Source: Bacteroides stercorirosoris | GTDB taxonomy: Bacteria > Bacteroidota > Bacteroidia > Bacteroidales > Bacteroidaceae | Reading direction: 5' to 3' | Assembly: GCF_900142015.1 (NCBI RefSeq) | Contig: NZ_FQZN01000004.1 | Location: 62,001 to 126,000, forward strand | Length of the DNA: 64,000 nucleotides | In this document: positions 24,611 through 33,437 of the stretch, piece by piece | Layout: the number at the start of each line of letters is the position of its first letter | Position numbering within the stretch: the stretch's first letter is position 1 | The notes under the pieces: model-generated | Told to the model about the DNA's origin: nothing | Database searches by the model: none | Seen by the model: only the letters and a program-made list of their open reading frames with translations | Position numbers and translations under genes: made by a program

Positions 24611-26548
24611 ATGCGATACCCCCGAATGTGCTTCTATGCGATTTTGGTGTGCTTGCTCTGTTGTTTCGAGACAATCGTCGGGCAAGAGACCATCGATTTG
24701 AAAGCGTTTGCTGACAGTGTACGGAAAGCTGCCGGTAAACCGGATTTTCTTCCTTTGGGTACACGTTTTCTGGAACTGGCGAAAGAACGGAAAGATACGA
24801 CGTATATCAGTGATGCTTATGCGGCGATTGCAGGGCATTATTATGATTTGGGGGATACGGACAGTCTGCGTCTGGTGACCTACGAATATATGGACTGGGC
24901 GGAACGTTGCCATCGCGATACCGACCGTTATCAGGCATGGAGGCAATACATTCAGCGGATGACCGAAAAAGGTATGCAGGAGGAAGCGATGCGGGAAACT
25001 GAATTGCTCTGTAAAGATGCCGAACAACGGAAAGATAAATACGGTATGGCCTCCGGTGAGATGTGCATTGGTTATAACCATCGTGTTTTCGGTCAGAATA
25101 TAAAACTCTGTCTGGAATACTACGACAGTGCATTGAAGCATTTTGAAGAAGGCAAGTACTACCGTGATGCCTACGTCGTTTCCCTCAATATCATTCAAAC
25201 CTATCTGGCGCGTCAGGCTTATAGTGATGTTTTGCCTTATCTGGACCGCCTGGTACTGTTGCGGAAGACGGCCGAGGATAAGAAAGTGGCTATAGGAGAG
25301 GCTTTGTACATGCGCTATTATCAATTCCGTGTTATTGCGACTTTAGGACTGAAGGGGGAAAAGGCGGCCGAACCCTATATTCGTGAAGCGAATGTTTACT
25401 ACCTTCAGCATAAGGATGCCGTTTCACGAGAAGGCTGGATTGGCTATAATATAATGTGTAATCAGACATTAGGCAATATACGCGGTGCCGTGGCTTATAT
25501 GGACTCTCTCATTGACTACCAACGTTCTATTGGTAACCACTATCCGGGCAATTACAGGCAGAAAGCCATGATGCTTGAGCGGATAGGAGACTATAAAGCC
25601 GCATGCTATGCTTATGAGGAATATTCTCAGTTGAATGATTCTGTCCGCACGGCTGAAATGGATGAGCAACTGAACAAATACACCGCGCAGTTCGAAGTAG
25701 ACCGTCTGAAAATGGAGAAGCTGGAACTGAGCGAAAAAATGAGTCGCGAACGCCTGGTCATTGTGTTCACGGCAGGTTGTGTGATATTGATATTACTTTT
25801 GCTCGTCACTTATCTGTATGTTCGTACACTTTCCATGAACCGGAAACTGGATGTTGCCCGTAAGGAGACACAGAAAATGAGCCGCATCAAGAGTTCGTTT
25901 ATCCAGCATGTCACCCATGAACTGCGCACACCGCTTAATTCCGTAGTAGGCTTTTCAGCCCTGCTTGCCGAAGAAGGTCTGGATGCCGAAGATGCCCGTG
26001 AGTATTCCGGGCAGGTGGAGAAAAACAGCGCTTATCTGCTGGGATTGATTGATAATATCATCGATATAGCCGACATGGACTCACAGACTGCCGATATGCC
26101 CAAAGAAGCCGTTGATGCCAATGCCTGTTGCCTTGAATGTATAAATGAATTCGGCGGCAAGCAGAAGGAGGGTGTGGAATTGCAATGGATTCCGGCGCCG
26201 GAAGCTCCTGTAATACAAACGGTGCGTGCGTGGGTGAAACGTGTGCTTTCCCTTTTATTGGATAATGCCGGGAAATTCACCGAGAAAGGTGTCATTCGTT
26301 TGCAGTGCGAGGAAGACAAAGCGCATGGCATCGTGCGTTTCATCATCGAAGATACGGGTATCGGTATCGACCCTCAATATCAGGATACCGTTTTTGAACG
26401 CTTTTTCAAGATAGACAGTTTTAAACCGGGCACAGGGCTGGGACTCTCCATCGCCCGCCAGGTAATGGACATTGTGGACGGAAAGATTTATCTGGATACT
26501 TCTTATGCTGATGGTGTCCGTATTGTCGTAGAATGGCCAGTGAACTAA
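24611..26548 (+). CDS. TPR-containing sensor histidine kinase
   Basis: A 645-residue membrane kinase. A signal peptide (to about VGQET) leads a periplasmic part of helical TPR-like repeats (about 30-340), then a membrane span (about 381-403), a HisKA domain with His436 in HVTHELRTPLNS, and a HATPase domain with N-box LLDNAGKF, G1 EDTGIGID and G2 GTGLGLSIAR. There is no receiver or DNA-binding domain, so a separate response regulator must exist, but none lies nearby. The ligand is unknown. It is followed after 27 bases by the GHL10 paralogue, so the two may share a transcript. Confidence 0.92.
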   Translation: MRYPRMCFYAILVCLLCCFETIVGQETIDLKAFADSVRKAAGKPDFLPLGTRFLELAKERKDTTYISDAYAAIAGHYYDLGDTDSLRLVTYEYMDWAERCHRDTDRYQAWRQYIQRMTEKGMQEEAMRETELLCKDAEQRKDKYGMASGEMCIGYNHRVFGQNIKLCLEYYDSALKHFEEGKYYRDAYVVSLNIIQTYLARQAYSDVLPYLDRLVLLRKTAEDKKVAIGEALYMRYYQFRVIATLGLKGEKAAEPYIREANVYYLQHKDAVSREGWIGYNIMCNQTLGNIRGAVAYMDSLIDYQRSIGNHYPGNYRQKAMMLERIGDYKAACYAYEEYSQLNDSVRTAEMDEQLNKYTAQFEVDRLKMEKLELSEKMSRERLVIVFTAGCVILILLLLVTYLYVRTLSMNRKLDVARKETQKMSRIKSSFIQHVTHELRTPLNSVVGFSALLAEEGLDAEDAREYSGQVEKNSAYLLGLIDNIIDIADMDSQTADMPKEAVDANACCLECINEFGGKQKEGVELQWIPAPEAPVIQTVRAWVKRVLSLLLDNAGKFTEKGVIRLQCEEDKAHGIVRFIIEDTGIGIDPQYQDTVFERFFKIDSFKPGTGLGLSIARQVMDIVDGKIYLDTSYADGVRIVVEWPVN

Positions 26549-26575
26549 ATAAACCCTTAACCAGATTTATAAAGA

Positions 26576-28081
26576 ATGAAAGTAAGAACCCTTTTGTGCG
26601 TATGCGCCCTGTTTTTTTCTCTGGCAGTGGCAGCGCAATTCCAACCGGAAAAATATCCTAAACGTGAATTTCGTGCAGCATGGATACAAGCTGTCAACGG
26701 ACAGTTTCGCGGAGTTCCCACCGAAAAGTTGAAGCAAACCTTGATAAACCAGTTGAACTCTCTGCAAGAGGCGGGTATTAATGCCATTATATTTCAGGTG
26801 CGTCCTGAAGCCGATGCCCTTTATGCCTCGCAGTTGGAACCTTGGAGCCGTTTCCTGACCGGTGTGCAGGGACAAGCGCCGGATCCTTATTGGGATCCTA
26901 TGCAGTTTATGATTGAAGAGTGCCACAAGCGTGCTATGGAATTCCACGCCTGGATAAATCCCTATCGTGTGAAAACCTCGTTGAAGAACCAGTTGGCTCC
27001 GACTCATGTCTATAATATTCATCCCGAATGGTTTGTCACTTATGGTGACCAGATGTATTTTGACCCGGCATTACCGGAAAGTCGCCGCCATATTTGTATG
27101 GTGATAACGGATATTCTGTCCCGATACGATGTGGACGCCATTCACATGGATGACTATTTCTATCCTTATCCCCAGAAGGGACTGGATTTCCCGGACGATG
27201 CGAGCTTTGCCCGCTATGGCGGTGGTTTCTCCAGCAAGGCAGACTGGCGGCGCAGTAATGTCAATGTTCTTATTAAAAAGATACATGAGACTGTGCGCGA
27301 ACTGAAACCGTGGGTTAAATTCGGTGTTTCTCCTTTCGGTATCTATCGTAACGAACGGACTGATCCATTGGGTAGCAAGACTAATGGCTTGCAGAATTAC
27401 GATGATCTCTATGCCGACGTACTTCTTTGGGCCCGTGAAGGTTGGATAGATTATAATATCCCGCAGATATACTGGCAGGTAGGCCATCCGGTAGCCGATT
27501 ATGAAACGTTGGTGAAGTGGTGGGCGAAGAATACGGAGAACCGTCCTTTATTTATCGGACAATCTGTGATGAATACGGTGCAGAATGCCGATCCGCAAAA
27601 TCCTTCTATGAATCAATTGCCCCGTAAGATGGCGTTGCAGCGGGCTTATCAGACGATTGGCGGAAGTTGCCAATGGCCTGCCAGCGCTGTGGTGGAGAAT
27701 GCCGGGAAATATCGTGATGCTTTGATTGCCGAGTATCACAAATATCCGGCTTTGCCGCCCGTATTCGAATTTATGGATAATGAGGCACCGGCTAAAGTGC
27801 GTAAAGTGAAGCCCGTGTGGACAGCTGACGGATATATCTTATTCTGGACAGAACCGAAATATAAGGATGAAATGAATCGTGCCGTGCAATACGTAGTCTA
27901 CCGTTTCGATGCTAAAGAGAAAGTGGATATCAGTAATCCTGCCCATATCGTAGCCATCACACGTGATAATTTTTATAAGTTGCCTTATGAGGATGGCAAG
28001 ACTAAATACCGCTATGTGGTGACGGCACTCGACCGGCTGCACAATGAATCGAAAACAGCGGCTAAGAAAGTGAAGCTCTAA
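26576..28081 (+). CDS. Family 10-like glycosyl hydrolase (GHL10/DUF187), second copy
   Basis: 501 residues with signal peptide ending AVAAQF, then EFRAAWIQAVNGQFRG, NAIIFQVRPEADALY, FHAWINPYRVK and VDAIHMDDYFYPYP, all in the same order as in the protein at 17548-19029. A C-terminal fibronectin-like domain follows (about 405-501). It is a clear paralogue of that protein but differs at many positions, so the duplication is old or the copies arose separately. The protein is exported; its glycan target is unknown. It sits just behind a sensor kinase and ends convergently with a chromate-transporter gene, the two stop codons overlapping by two bases. Confidence 0.9.
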   Translation: MKVRTLLCVCALFFSLAVAAQFQPEKYPKREFRAAWIQAVNGQFRGVPTEKLKQTLINQLNSLQEAGINAIIFQVRPEADALYASQLEPWSRFLTGVQGQAPDPYWDPMQFMIEECHKRAMEFHAWINPYRVKTSLKNQLAPTHVYNIHPEWFVTYGDQMYFDPALPESRRHICMVITDILSRYDVDAIHMDDYFYPYPQKGLDFPDDASFARYGGGFSSKADWRRSNVNVLIKKIHETVRELKPWVKFGVSPFGIYRNERTDPLGSKTNGLQNYDDLYADVLLWAREGWIDYNIPQIYWQVGHPVADYETLVKWWAKNTENRPLFIGQSVMNTVQNADPQNPSMNQLPRKMALQRAYQTIGGSCQWPASAVVENAGKYRDALIAEYHKYPALPPVFEFMDNEAPAKVRKVKPVWTADGYILFWTEPKYKDEMNRAVQYVVYRFDAKEKVDISNPAHIVAITRDNFYKLPYEDGKTKYRYVVTALDRLHNESKTAAKKVKL

Positions 28082-28626
28082 TACAATATCAGCCCTGCTA
28101 TTCCGCAGGCCACAATCATTAATATCGGGTTGACTTTATACTTCCTGGTGCCTACAAAGGCTACCAGGAAGATAATGCAACTGATAATAAACGAGTACAT
28201 ATCTTCTTTAGGCGAACTGAAATTTTCCGTGTTCATCAGTACCAGTGCCGCCGAAGCCAAAAGTCCTACCACTGCCGGACGCAATCCGCTGAATACAGCC
28301 TCTACCGCAGGATGTTTCTGGTATTTCAAGAAGAATTTACTGATAGCCAGCATCAATATGAACGAGGGAAGTACTACGGCAAACGTAGCTATGACAGACC
28401 CCCATACACTTCCCGTAGCCGTGAAACCCACATACGTTGCCGAGTTAATTCCGATAGGTCCCGGAGTCATTTGGCTGATAGCCACAATATCCGTAAATTC
28501 CTGTGGTGACAGCCATCCATAACGAGTGACAACCTCACCTTGTATCATTGAAAGCATGGCATATCCGCCGCCAAAACCGAACAGTCCTATCTTGAAGAAG
28601 GTATAAAACAACTGGAAATAAAGCAT
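28078..28626 (-). CDS. Chromate transporter family protein, half-size (second of pair)
   Basis: 182 residues, one CHR domain with about six membrane spans. The family motifs are present: FGFGGGYAML near 16-25, SQMTPGPIGIN near 51-61 and FSGLRPAVVGLLAS near 112-125. Half-size CHR proteins work in pairs of opposite topology, and the partner is the gene just upstream. Characterised members export chromate with a sulfate-linked mechanism; many gut homologues may carry other anions, so the true substrate is uncertain. Confidence 0.92.
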   Translation of the reverse strand: MLYFQLFYTFFKIGLFGFGGGYAMLSMIQGEVVTRYGWLSPQEFTDIVAISQMTPGPIGINSATYVGFTATGSVWGSVIATFAVVLPSFILMLAISKFFLKYQKHPAVEAVFSGLRPAVVGLLASAALVLMNTENFSSPKEDMYSFIISCIIFLVAFVGTRKYKVNPILMIVACGIAGLILY

Positions 28627-28690
28627 GGAAACAATTATTAGTTATAAGTTATTAGTTATTGATGTGCAGCCCATTTTTAATTTTCAATTC

Positions 28691-29239
28691 TCAATTTTTA
28701 ATTTGCGGACGGCGTAGCCGTCCGTACAAGTATCCTCCTACTCCGGCAATGATAATGACCCAAATAGGAGAGAAGCCGAGCAGCCAAATGATGAGGGCGG
28801 ACGCCACAGGTATCCAGATATTGTATCGGCTTATTTTGGCCGATTTCGCCATGCTGAACGTGGGGGCTGCTATCAGCGCAACTACTGCCGGACGAATCCC
28901 TTTGAAAATCCGTTCTACAACAACATTATCCTTGAAGTTATGAAAGAACATGGCTATGGCAAGTATAATGAAGAAGGAAGGCAGAATCGTTCCCAAAGTA
29001 GTGACTATACTTCCGCGAATTCCCCGTAGCTTATACCCGATAAAGATAGATATGTTGACGGCAAGAATACCGGGAGTCGATTGAGAAATGGCGAGCAGGT
29101 CAATGAAATCGTTTTTGGCAATCCATTTCCGTTTATCTACAATCTCCTCTTCTATCAGGGGGACCATTGCATAACCACCTCCGATAGTAAAAACTCCTAT
29201 CTTAGAAAAGAGGCCGAATGCCTCTAAGTATATATTCAT
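28691..29239 (-). CDS. Chromate transporter family protein, half-size (first of pair)
   Basis: 182 residues, paralogous to the following gene: FTIGGGYAMVPLIEEE near 16-31, SQSTPGILAVNISIF near 52-66 and FKGIRPAVVALIAAPT near 112-127. The two genes are 64 bases apart on the same strand and should form the heterodimer typical of short CHR proteins. It starts 15 bases after the stop of the large hybrid regulator, so all three could be one transcription unit, an unusual partner for a regulator of this class. Confidence 0.92.
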   Translation of the reverse strand: MNIYLEAFGLFSKIGVFTIGGGYAMVPLIEEEIVDKRKWIAKNDFIDLLAISQSTPGILAVNISIFIGYKLRGIRGSIVTTLGTILPSFFIILAIAMFFHNFKDNVVVERIFKGIRPAVVALIAAPTFSMAKSAKISRYNIWIPVASALIIWLLGFSPIWVIIIAGVGGYLYGRLRRPQIKN

Positions 29240-29254
29240 AGTTATCTCCTCTCT

Positions 29255-32200
29255 CTATTCTTCTTTTTGTTTCCCGTATTGGCTCGGACTGACATTAAAA
29301 TGCTTCTTGAATACTTCACGGAAATATTTCGCATCGCTGAATCCTGTCATTTCTGCAACCTCTGTTATGCTGTATTGTTGCTCTTTCAGTAACTGTGCCG
29401 CACGTTTCAGGCGAATCAGACGGATATAGTCTGCCGGAGCTTGGTCGGTCAAAGCCTTTATCTTATTATAGAAACTGGTGCGACTCATGTTCAGTAGAGA
29501 ACATAACATCTCTACGTTGAGGGCAGGATTGTCTACATTATCTTCTACATTCTTCTTGACGGAAGAAATAAATTTCCAGTCGAGGTCGGTAGAACAGTTG
29601 ATGCAGGCTGCATCGCTATTCTCGTCATCATTCAGTTCCAGATTGGCATATTTATGCCGCAGCAAGGAACGGTTGGCGAGTATGTTGGCAATCGTGGCAC
29701 GCAGAATTCCTATGTTGAAAGGCTTCACAATGTATTCGTCCGCTCCGGTCTTCAATCCTTCGATGATGTTCCGGTCGTTGTTCAGTGCCGTAAGCAATAT
29801 GATAGGGATGTGAGACGTCTCAATATCATTCTTCAATATATGACACAATTCGTCACCACGCATTTCGGGCATCATGATATCCGAAATAATCATGTTGGGC
29901 ATGTACTCCTTGACTATGTCGAGTGCCGGTTTGCCATCGTTGCATACTTGTATATTGTAGCTGTCCGACAATGTATTGCGCAGATATTCCCTCAGCTCAT
30001 CATTGTCCTCTACGATCAGTATTTTCGGAAGGTCACCATTCTGCTGCTTTTGTTTGGCACTTTCGTAAATGGTACTTGGCGGGATATTCTTAGGTACTCC
30101 CGATTCTGCGTAAACCACTTTTTCACTTCCCGGTTTAGGAGTGTGAATCGCTTTGCGGTAATATTTCTCTCCTTTCGGGAATGTGACTTTAATACAGGAA
30201 CCTTTGCCTTCCGTACTGCTGAAGTTAATCTTTCCCTTGTGCAGATGAACAAGTTTCCACACCAGCAACAAGCCGATACCGCTGCCTGTAACTTTAGAGT
30301 TTATGGCGTTGCTGCCCCGGAAGTGTATTTTGAAGAGTTTCTTTTGTTCGGAAGCGGGAATGCCGATACCCGTATCCTTTACCTCCACGCTCCAGCTGTC
30401 TTCTGTTTCGGCGGTAAAGACGTGTACGCTGCCACCTTCCGGCGTATATTTCAAAGCGTTGGATATCAAATTCTTCAGAATAGAATCCATCTTGTCTTTA
30501 TCAAGCCAGATATTCATGTATCGGAAGTTACTTTCGTAAGTCAGGCTGATCCGCTTCACATCCGCATATGCCCGGAAAGCATTGATCGTCTCCTCCATGT
30601 ATGTGCTTAATTCATACTCTGACACATACAAAGATCCGGAATAAGTGTCTGCCCGCTCAAAATTAATCAGATTGGTGGTCAATCTCAGCAAGGCATTTAC
30701 GTTTCGTATGGCAGTGTTCATGTTACTGCGTCCATCGGGAGTCAGATTTTCTTTTTCACTGAGTTCTTCCAGCGGTGCTTTTATCAATGTCAACGGAGTA
30801 CGGATGTCATGCGCCGTATTGATAAAGAAGCGTATTTTTTCATCAGAAGCTTTTCGTTGTTTACGTAGGATGATGATACGCAATGTGATGATGGCAATTG
30901 CCGCAATGACCACTGCATAGAACAACAGTGCCCACAGGCTGAGCCAGATGGGTTGCTCTATCACGATATCCATACTGCGTTCTTCGAGAACAACCCGTCG
31001 GTCTTCACTGGAGATGGTGCGCACCCGTAATGTATATTTTCCCGGATTCAAGTTAGTGAACCGTATCAGGCAATCCTTTTCCGGACGGCTCCATCCATCA
31101 TAGAAACCTTCCAGTTTCCACGAGTACAGAAGCAATGAGGGATAATCGTAATTGATGGAAGATACTTTTAGAGAAAATATATTCTGGTTATATTTCAGTC
31201 TCAGTGTTTTAGTCTCGTCTATATCCATTTCCAGCGGTGAACTCTCGTCGCCCGGATAAACGGTCTGGTAGAATACCCGCAAGTCACTGAATACCATCTG
31301 GAACTTATAGTCGCGTGGAATCATCATGTCTTTGTCAAACTCTATTGCTCCATCTGTACTTCCGAGGATAAAGTTCCCGTTCTTCCGGAGTGTGCCCGAT
31401 GTTGAATTGAAGTGATCACTTTTCAAGCCCTGTTCCTTGGTCCAGTTATGGAATATTTTTGCTGTCGGATAATAACTGGTCAGACTGTTTTCGGTACTTA
31501 GCAGAATGCTTTTGTCTCCGTCTGAAAGAATGGTATATATGTTATTGGAGATAAGGGCGCAATTGTCCTTATGGAAATGTTCGAACGATTTTTTTTCATG
31601 ATTGTAGATCAACAGACCGGAATTGCTGGTTCCTATATAGAGCAAACCATCTTTGTCCTGATAAAGTGCGTTGATGTAGAACGATTCTATCGGCATTGCT
31701 ATATATTGATACTTCCCGGTTTCTATATTCAACAGGTTCAAACCTGTGGCGGTACCTATCCACATGTGCTTTTCATCTTTCTCTTTGATGTCCGTGATGC
31801 CGTTTAAGTCGGGGTAGAGCCGTATTTCCTTCGTTTGGAAGTTGATTTGCTTTAAGTTGTAATACCCACCCGACCAGATGCTTCCGTCCGATGCTTTCAT
31901 GATGGAGCGTATATATTTGTCAGGTCGGATACCGCTACCGCCAAAAGTCGAGGGCGTGAAAAACTCAGCTTTCATCCGCTTTTTGTCTATCTGATAAATG
32001 CCAGAACTATATCCACCTGCCCAGATGATGCCCGGTGAAACTTCGCACAGGGAGATGAATACATGATTTTTTGTCAGGTTGATATTGTCGAATACACTGA
32101 GGAACGAATGCCATTGTTTGGTCTTCGTACTGTAGAGGCTGATACCGTTGTTGGTGGCAAACCATAAGTCACCATCATGGTCTTCAACGATGGCATTCAC

Positions 32201-33253
32201 TTGGTCGTTGATGAGCGATTGCTTGTTGCCGACGGAATGTTTGATCCATTGGTAACTGGTGTATTGATTGTTGCGTACAGTAATGCCGATAGGATAGTTG
32301 GCCATCCAGATGCGGTCGCCGTCTACATAAAGATCATAGATACTATTGCCGTTCATGGCATTATAGCTGTTATAATCCGCTACAATATAAGGCTCGCATT
32401 TGTAAGTTTCCACATTCATTTTATATACACCGGCACCGTCTGTGGCTATCAATATCTCTTTGTCATTAAAAGCTTTGATGCGGGTGATACTCACGTCTTC
32501 CAGGCCGGCATTGAGCTTGATGGTCTGATGGAGATTCATGTCATATGCATAGACACCTCTCTGAAAGGTTCCTACGAAGAGCTTGCGGCTTTCTTTATGA
32601 AGGAATAGCTCATTGACCTGCATCTTTAAGTTGTCGAGCTTTTCGCAGGGGGAAAGGGTAAGAGTGTTGTCTTTCAGTTCGGCATGATGTATGCCGACAT
32701 CCGTCCCTATAAAAAAGTGTTCAGGGTCAATCTCTTCAATGTCTGTGATACTCTCACCGATTTGGTTCTTGATGACGGTGGCTTTTCCGCTTTCGGTGTC
32801 ATACAGATACAAAGCCTCTTCATTACATAACCATACCACATTATTGGTGTCGATGAAGCCGTAGCTTACAGGAGAAGGATTTCCTTTCACCACTTCATCC
32901 GGCAGCTTGTATACAAACTGGAAACGGTCGTGTTTGGCATCGTAACGGAATACTCTTCCTTTTTTACCTATCTCCCAGAGGGTTCCGTCCACGCCGACAT
33001 ACAGCCAGCTTAGGTTCAACATGGAGTTTACTTCTATTTCGCTGTCTATCAGTCGGTATTGTTTGAAGTCCTTACCGTCATAACGGTCTATGCCGTTATG
33101 TGTCAGAAACCACATATAACCTTTCGGACCTTTCTGGATGGCATATACCCTACGATTGCTCAAACCATCTTCTACGCCGATGTACTTGTAAGTTTGGGCG
33201 ATGCAGAGGGAAGATATGTATATGAATAAAAAGAAAAGTATAAATTTTCTCAT
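29255..33253 (-). CDS. Hybrid two-component regulator with two-propeller/Y_Y_Y sensor
   Basis: 1332 residues from MRKFILFFLFIYISSLCIAQ, which forms a proper signal peptide; a reading begun 45 codons earlier is not credible. The periplasmic sensor has repeated beta-propeller units of the Reg_prop type (for example GYMWFLTHNG, GDLWFATNNG, GSIWSGGYYN) followed by a Y_Y_Y domain ending near 760. After a membrane span (about 770-792) come the kinase (His815 in TAHDIRTPLTLI, GSGIGLLLVW), a receiver with Asp1125 (SDIMMPEMRG) and an AraC-type DNA-binding domain. This is the classic Bacteroides regulator of polysaccharide loci, sensing a specific oligosaccharide. No SusCD operon adjoins; its 3' neighbours are the chromate transporter pair. 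Confidence 0.95.
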   Translation of the reverse strand: MRKFILFFLFIYISSLCIAQTYKYIGVEDGLSNRRVYAIQKGPKGYMWFLTHNGIDRYDGKDFKQYRLIDSEIEVNSMLNLSWLYVGVDGTLWEIGKKGRVFRYDAKHDRFQFVYKLPDEVVKGNPSPVSYGFIDTNNVVWLCNEEALYLYDTESGKATVIKNQIGESITDIEEIDPEHFFIGTDVGIHHAELKDNTLTLSPCEKLDNLKMQVNELFLHKESRKLFVGTFQRGVYAYDMNLHQTIKLNAGLEDVSITRIKAFNDKEILIATDGAGVYKMNVETYKCEPYIVADYNSYNAMNGNSIYDLYVDGDRIWMANYPIGITVRNNQYTSYQWIKHSVGNKQSLINDQVNAIVEDHDGDLWFATNNGISLYSTKTKQWHSFLSVFDNINLTKNHVFISLCEVSPGIIWAGGYSSGIYQIDKKRMKAEFFTPSTFGGSGIRPDKYIRSIMKASDGSIWSGGYYNLKQINFQTKEIRLYPDLNGITDIKEKDEKHMWIGTATGLNLLNIETGKYQYIAMPIESFYINALYQDKDGLLYIGTSNSGLLIYNHEKKSFEHFHKDNCALISNNIYTILSDGDKSILLSTENSLTSYYPTAKIFHNWTKEQGLKSDHFNSTSGTLRKNGNFILGSTDGAIEFDKDMMIPRDYKFQMVFSDLRVFYQTVYPGDESSPLEMDIDETKTLRLKYNQNIFSLKVSSINYDYPSLLLYSWKLEGFYDGWSRPEKDCLIRFTNLNPGKYTLRVRTISSEDRRVVLEERSMDIVIEQPIWLSLWALLFYAVVIAAIAIITLRIIILRKQRKASDEKIRFFINTAHDIRTPLTLIKAPLEELSEKENLTPDGRSNMNTAIRNVNALLRLTTNLINFERADTYSGSLYVSEYELSTYMEETINAFRAYADVKRISLTYESNFRYMNIWLDKDKMDSILKNLISNALKYTPEGGSVHVFTAETEDSWSVEVKDTGIGIPASEQKKLFKIHFRGSNAINSKVTGSGIGLLLVWKLVHLHKGKINFSSTEGKGSCIKVTFPKGEKYYRKAIHTPKPGSEKVVYAESGVPKNIPPSTIYESAKQKQQNGDLPKILIVEDNDELREYLRNTLSDSYNIQVCNDGKPALDIVKEYMPNMIISDIMMPEMRGDELCHILKNDIETSHIPIILLTALNNDRNIIEGLKTGADEYIVKPFNIGILRATIANILANRSLLRHKYANLELNDDENSDAACINCSTDLDWKFISSVKKNVEDNVDNPALNVEMLCSLLNMSRTSFYNKIKALTDQAPADYIRLIRLKRAAQLLKEQQYSITEVAEMTGFSDAKYFREVFKKHFNVSPSQYGKQKEE

Positions 33254-33376
33254 AACAGTTACGGTCGTTTTGTTATTGGGGGCATTTGTGAAATTAACGC
33301 AAAAATATGCATTTTGTTTGATAAAAGCAAAATGAAACTCGAATAATAATGGTCTATTTCTCTGATAGTTTGCATG

Positions 33377-33411
33377 AAAAAGGCGCAAGTTGTAAATTAT
33401 AACCTGCGCCT
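33377..33411 (-). terminator. Terminator of purL
   Basis: On the minus strand AGGCGCAGGTT pairs with AACTTGCGCCT and is followed by TTTTT. It lies 27 bases beyond the purL stop. Confidence 0.8.
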
Positions 33412-33437
33412 TTGCTTTATTTGGATATTCGTAGAAA

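Noticed and set aside
29654..30610. 318-residue plus-strand frame opposite the hybrid regulator
   Set aside because: It runs through the receiver and kinase domains in antisense; composition is that of a reverse-complement shadow.
33254..33388. 45-residue extension of the large hybrid regulator
   Set aside because: It would bury the signal peptide and overlap the purL terminator.
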